Source: PNAI01 sp964575715 (GTDB lineage Bacteria > Pseudomonadota > Alphaproteobacteria > Rhizobiales > Xanthobacteraceae). Taken from it: a DNA stretch of 17,828 nt. The stretch spans positions 1 to 17,828 of the forward strand of contig CAZNSG010000119.1 of the NCBI GenBank assembly GCA_964575715.1, in the 5' to 3' direction. The notes under the pieces are model-generated. The model saw nothing but the letters and a program-made list of their open reading frames with translations, searched no databases and was not told the DNA's origin. This document shows positions 15,457-17,828 of this stretch, piece after piece; within the stretch, counting starts at the first letter, position 1, and every line of letters starts with the position of its first letter. Both the position numbers and the translations under genes were made by a program.

Positions 15457-15819
15457 ACGCGCCGCACGAACCTTGAACTGGGCCAACGAGCTGATGATCG
15501 AATAGAGGGACTGTTTGCTGCGCTGCATATGTCGCTTCCTGGCATTTGCGACAGACCGTATTTTTGCAACCGGCCGTCGCTTTCGGAGCATTGCGGACAT
15601 CGGCCCCAATCCTGACACGACCCGGCGCGTTGAAATTGACCCGTTGCAGACGTCGAAGAACATGGATTGCGGCGTGCCTGCGAAGCGCCGATACAGAATG
15701 CGCGATCCGCAAAAACGCTTCCGTGAGCACAACGATGTTGTTATGCTGCGGGCCTCATTGGGGGGCAGAGTACCCATGGGGTAACAGCGCGGCATCAAAT
15801 TCGCCAATACCTCGGCGCC
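15457..15819. other. Interval between quiC and the secreted-protein operon
   Basis: About 360 nt with no supported gene. It contains the second copy of the 98-nt dispersed repeat and, near its end, GGGGGG (15760-15765) followed by ATG GGG TAA (15776-15784), a possible two-codon leader or chance. Confidence 0.5.
15545..15642. repeat. 98-nt dispersed repeat, copy B
   Basis: Same sequence as 9280-9377, same orientation, gap-free with few substitutions; the copies differ mostly in a short variable patch after ACAGACCG. Both are immediately preceded by GGCA. Weak similarity continues for about 12 nt past the stated end. Confidence 0.75.
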
Positions 15820-17700
15820 ATGCTCTTGGCGCTGATGCTGGCGTTTGCGCCGGCGCAGGTCGCGCAGGCGAGTCTTGGCGATTGTTTCGATGCACTGGCG
15901 CCAATCGGTACGGCGGCGGAGGCGGCCAAGGTGGGGGCGACGGCGGCCGCCTGCCTGAGCGCGGCCAGCGGCGATCCGATCATGGCCATGACGATCGCCG
16001 CGATGACGGCGGCGGCGGTCGGCGACATGTTCTCGACCGTCGATGAATGTAATGCGCTGATCAACAGCAACCTCGGGCAAGTGATCGCAGCGGCGCTGCT
16101 TTCGCTTCCGCTGTCATTGAGCGCCGAGCAAAAAAGCCTGCTTGAGCAGTTCGCGAACGGCAACATGCCGCCCGGCCTGTCGTTCACCGAACTCATCGCC
16201 ACCATTCCGGGACTCAACTTGCTGACCGTCTATATGCAGTGCGGTTGCGACGTCGCGGGCGCGCCCGGCGAATTCGCGAAGATCGCCGACGAATACAAGG
16301 ATTCGGTGGTGGGTTGCGCGAATTTCATAGGAGATGCGGTAGTCGCGTTTTTAGAATGGATGGGAAGCGGAATGGAGTCGCTATTCGGCGGGCACGATTT
16401 TGTGCCCGGCATCCAAATGGAAACGGAATGCAACAACTATGAAATGCCAGCCAATATCTGGACAGCGAAAAGAATCATCACGCGCTCGGAACGCCGGAGT
16501 AGTTGCGGCAATACTTGGTGCCGTGATGGCTTTGTCATCCTGGAGCAGACCGCGCCATCTGGAGCAAAGCAGTATATGTGCGCGTCCAGTTGTCCAGAGT
16601 TCACGAGAACATTCCAACCCGGTGACTTGTGCTACGGCGGGAACGAATGGGCGCAGGTGGGCGAACGCTGCTTTCCCGCGTACAGGCAGGAATGCTGCCC
16701 GCCCGGCGAAAAGGTCAAGACCTGGGGCGTCTGCGAGCCGGCGTGTCCGATTGACGAATACTTCGATACCAAAGCAAACGCATGTTCCAAATGCCCGCCC
16801 GGTCAGACCAACGCGGTGACCGAATGCGCGCTCTGTCCGGCGGGGCAAGTCATCTGGAACTTCGATCAGCCTGGAACACCCAAACCGCCAGGGCTGGTCG
16901 CCACTCCCGGGCCGCTGCCGCCGTCGGAGTCTGCCGCGCCCCGATCGCCGGCGCAGCGCGTCGCGCCCGGCCCGCTTCCACGTCCATCTCCACCTCCTGG
17001 CACTGTGACAAGTGGTGGAGTGCCGCCTTTGCCGCGCGGGCCGCAGGTCATGACCCAAAGCCCCTCCGGGCCGGTGCTCGCCACGGTACCGGGGAAATGC
17101 GTCCCCTGTCCGGCGAATTGGATCCCGGTTTATCACGCCGACCGCACCAAGAGCAGTTTGGGTCACTGCGAAGAGTGTCTGCCCGGGACTTCTTCGAGCC
17201 TCGGTCAATGTCGGCCGCTCAATTGCCCTGGCGGGTACGATCCAAATAACCCCCACACATGCCTGCCGACTTACGAAGCCGTGCCGGTCATACCGGGAGA
17301 TCGACCGCTTCCAACCGCGCGGCCCGGAGTGATTATTATTCCAGTTGTCCCGGACGGCAGGACATGCCCGCAGGGTACCCGGCTGGTCGCCGGTTCCTGC
17401 GTGCCGGTGCGGCAAGCTCCGCCGCAATCATCTCAGCCGCAGCAATGCCCACCCAACATGGTTCCGAATCCCAGAGGGCCCGGCTGCATTCCCAGCAGTT
17501 CCGCCGTGGGCGCCCAACCGGGCGTTCCGCCATCAGGTATGCGCGCACCCGCGCAGCCAACCACGACAACGCCGCAAACAAGAACGCAGCAAGCGCCGCC
17601 GCCGACAATGCTGCAACGAACCCCGCCGCCGGCCATACGACAAGCGCCGCCGCCTTGTCCTCCCGGCTTGCGCTTCGTCAACGGCCAATGCGTCCGGTGA
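15820..17700 (+). CDS. Secreted Cys-rich and Pro-rich protein with repeated CPxG motifs
   Basis: 626 residues; no named family recognised. The N-terminus MLLALMLAFAPAQVAQA is a signal-peptide core with probable cleavage after AQA (17), though it lacks the basic n-region; an in-frame upstream extension contains RHQIRQYLGA, so a non-ATG upstream start is possible. Residues 18-200 are Ala-rich and helical with spaced cysteines. Residues 205-340 are Cys-dense (CCPPGEKVK, CSKCPPGQT, CALCPAGQV), like extracellular disulfide modules. Residues 348-425 and 560-612 are Pro-rich linkers. Residues 427-626 repeat a unit of the form C-P-x-G/N ... G-x-C (CPQGTRLVAGSC, CPPGLRFVNGQC). It is exported and likely disulfide-bonded in the periplasm or outside the cell. 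Parts of 16300-16640 are less GC-rich than the rest, hinting at a mosaic origin. No Shine-Dalgarno precedes ATG 15820. Confidence 0.82.
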   Translation: MLLALMLAFAPAQVAQASLGDCFDALAPIGTAAEAAKVGATAAACLSAASGDPIMAMTIAAMTAAAVGDMFSTVDECNALINSNLGQVIAAALLSLPLSLSAEQKSLLEQFANGNMPPGLSFTELIATIPGLNLLTVYMQCGCDVAGAPGEFAKIADEYKDSVVGCANFIGDAVVAFLEWMGSGMESLFGGHDFVPGIQMETECNNYEMPANIWTAKRIITRSERRSSCGNTWCRDGFVILEQTAPSGAKQYMCASSCPEFTRTFQPGDLCYGGNEWAQVGERCFPAYRQECCPPGEKVKTWGVCEPACPIDEYFDTKANACSKCPPGQTNAVTECALCPAGQVIWNFDQPGTPKPPGLVATPGPLPPSESAAPRSPAQRVAPGPLPRPSPPPGTVTSGGVPPLPRGPQVMTQSPSGPVLATVPGKCVPCPANWIPVYHADRTKSSLGHCEECLPGTSSSLGQCRPLNCPGGYDPNNPHTCLPTYEAVPVIPGDRPLPTARPGVIIIPVVPDGRTCPQGTRLVAGSCVPVRQAPPQSSQPQQCPPNMVPNPRGPGCIPSSSAVGAQPGVPPSGMRAPAQPTTTTPQTRTQQAPPPTMLQRTPPPAIRQAPPPCPPGLRFVNGQCVR

Positions 17701-17703
17701 TCC

Positions 17704-17828
17704 ATGCATCTCGACACAAATTCGGACAACAGGACATGCCGGCCGGGATCGCTGCATCTCGTCGTGTTGAGCCTGCTGCTCACGCTGGGCAGCACGCCGA
17801 TCTATGCGCAGCCGCAGACCGCTCAAAC
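17704..17828 (+). CDS. Exported protein, N-terminal part (3' end outside window)
   Basis: An ATG at 17704, only 3 nt after the preceding TGA, opens a frame that runs off the window. The first ~41 residues have a polar, Arg-containing n-region (DTNSDNRTCRPG), a hydrophobic core LHLVVLSLLLTLGS and a likely signal-peptidase site after IYA, then QPQTAQ. The tight spacing indicates cotranscription and perhaps coupling with the Cys/Pro-rich gene. Function cannot be told from the visible part. Confidence 0.7.
   Translation, partial: MHLDTNSDNRTCRPGSLHLVVLSLLLTLGSTPIYAQPQTAQ

Overview
The window looks like alphaproteobacterial chromosome, most likely Rhizobiales of the Bradyrhizobium/Rhodopseudomonas/Afipia kind. 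The reasons are high GC with strong GC3 bias in the catabolic genes, a DUF2924 - large serine recombinase - DUF3489 module of the type common in that order, short dispersed repeats resembling those of that group, and group II intron debris. The genus is an inference from memory of these families; no database was consulted.

Layout. (1) 1-3669, plus strand: a tight catabolic operon. It holds the C-terminal part of a glutamine-synthetase-fold ligase (cut by the window edge), a Rieske ring-hydroxylating dioxygenase alpha subunit, its beta subunit (stop and start codons overlap) and a 4,5-dihydroxyphthalate-decarboxylase-like protein. A GS-like ligase beside a Rieske alpha/beta pair recalls aniline-type pathways, in which the amine is glutamylated before dioxygenation; the decarboxylase-like gene suggests a carboxylated aromatic substrate. 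(2) 3670-4457: no intact gene; an IS transposase tail, an imperfect duplicated IS-end-like sequence and a cluster of TTCCCTG repeats with a perfect 10-bp palindrome. (3) 4458-7275, minus strand: the recombinase module (DUF2924, large serine recombinase, DUF3489). (4) 7276-7985: AT-richer DNA without a gene but with three units of an exact 24-nt period. (5) 7986-9005: a stand-alone SAM-dependent O-methyltransferase. (6) 9006-9485: an 86-nt 5' fragment of a group II intron and one copy of a 98-nt dispersed repeat. (7) 9486-12010: a divergent pair, a glutathione S-transferase (minus) and a three-domain redox protein (cNMP-binding-like, thioredoxin-like and thioredoxin-reductase-like, without CxxC). 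(8) 12104-12830: a complete-looking, ORF-less group II intron with recognisable domains V and VI. (9) 12919-13311, minus: a small hypothetical protein. (10) 13576-15456: a QuiC-type 3-dehydroshikimate dehydratase fused to an HPPD-like domain. (11) 15457-15819: the second copy of the 98-nt repeat. (12) 15820 to the end: a secreted Cys- and Pro-rich protein followed 3 nt later by the start of another exported protein.

Functionally, the left operon and the QuiC gene both belong to aromatic/protocatechuate-type metabolism, but they lie 10 kb apart with mobile debris between, so a joint pathway is only a possibility. The middle of the window is a patchwork of insertions (recombinase module, IS relics, intron and fragment, dispersed repeats) around single metabolic or stress genes. 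The least explained items are the ligase/dioxygenase/decarboxylase combination, the ORF-less intron with its truncated sibling, the CxxC-less sensor-oxidoreductase and the Cys/Pro-rich secreted pair.
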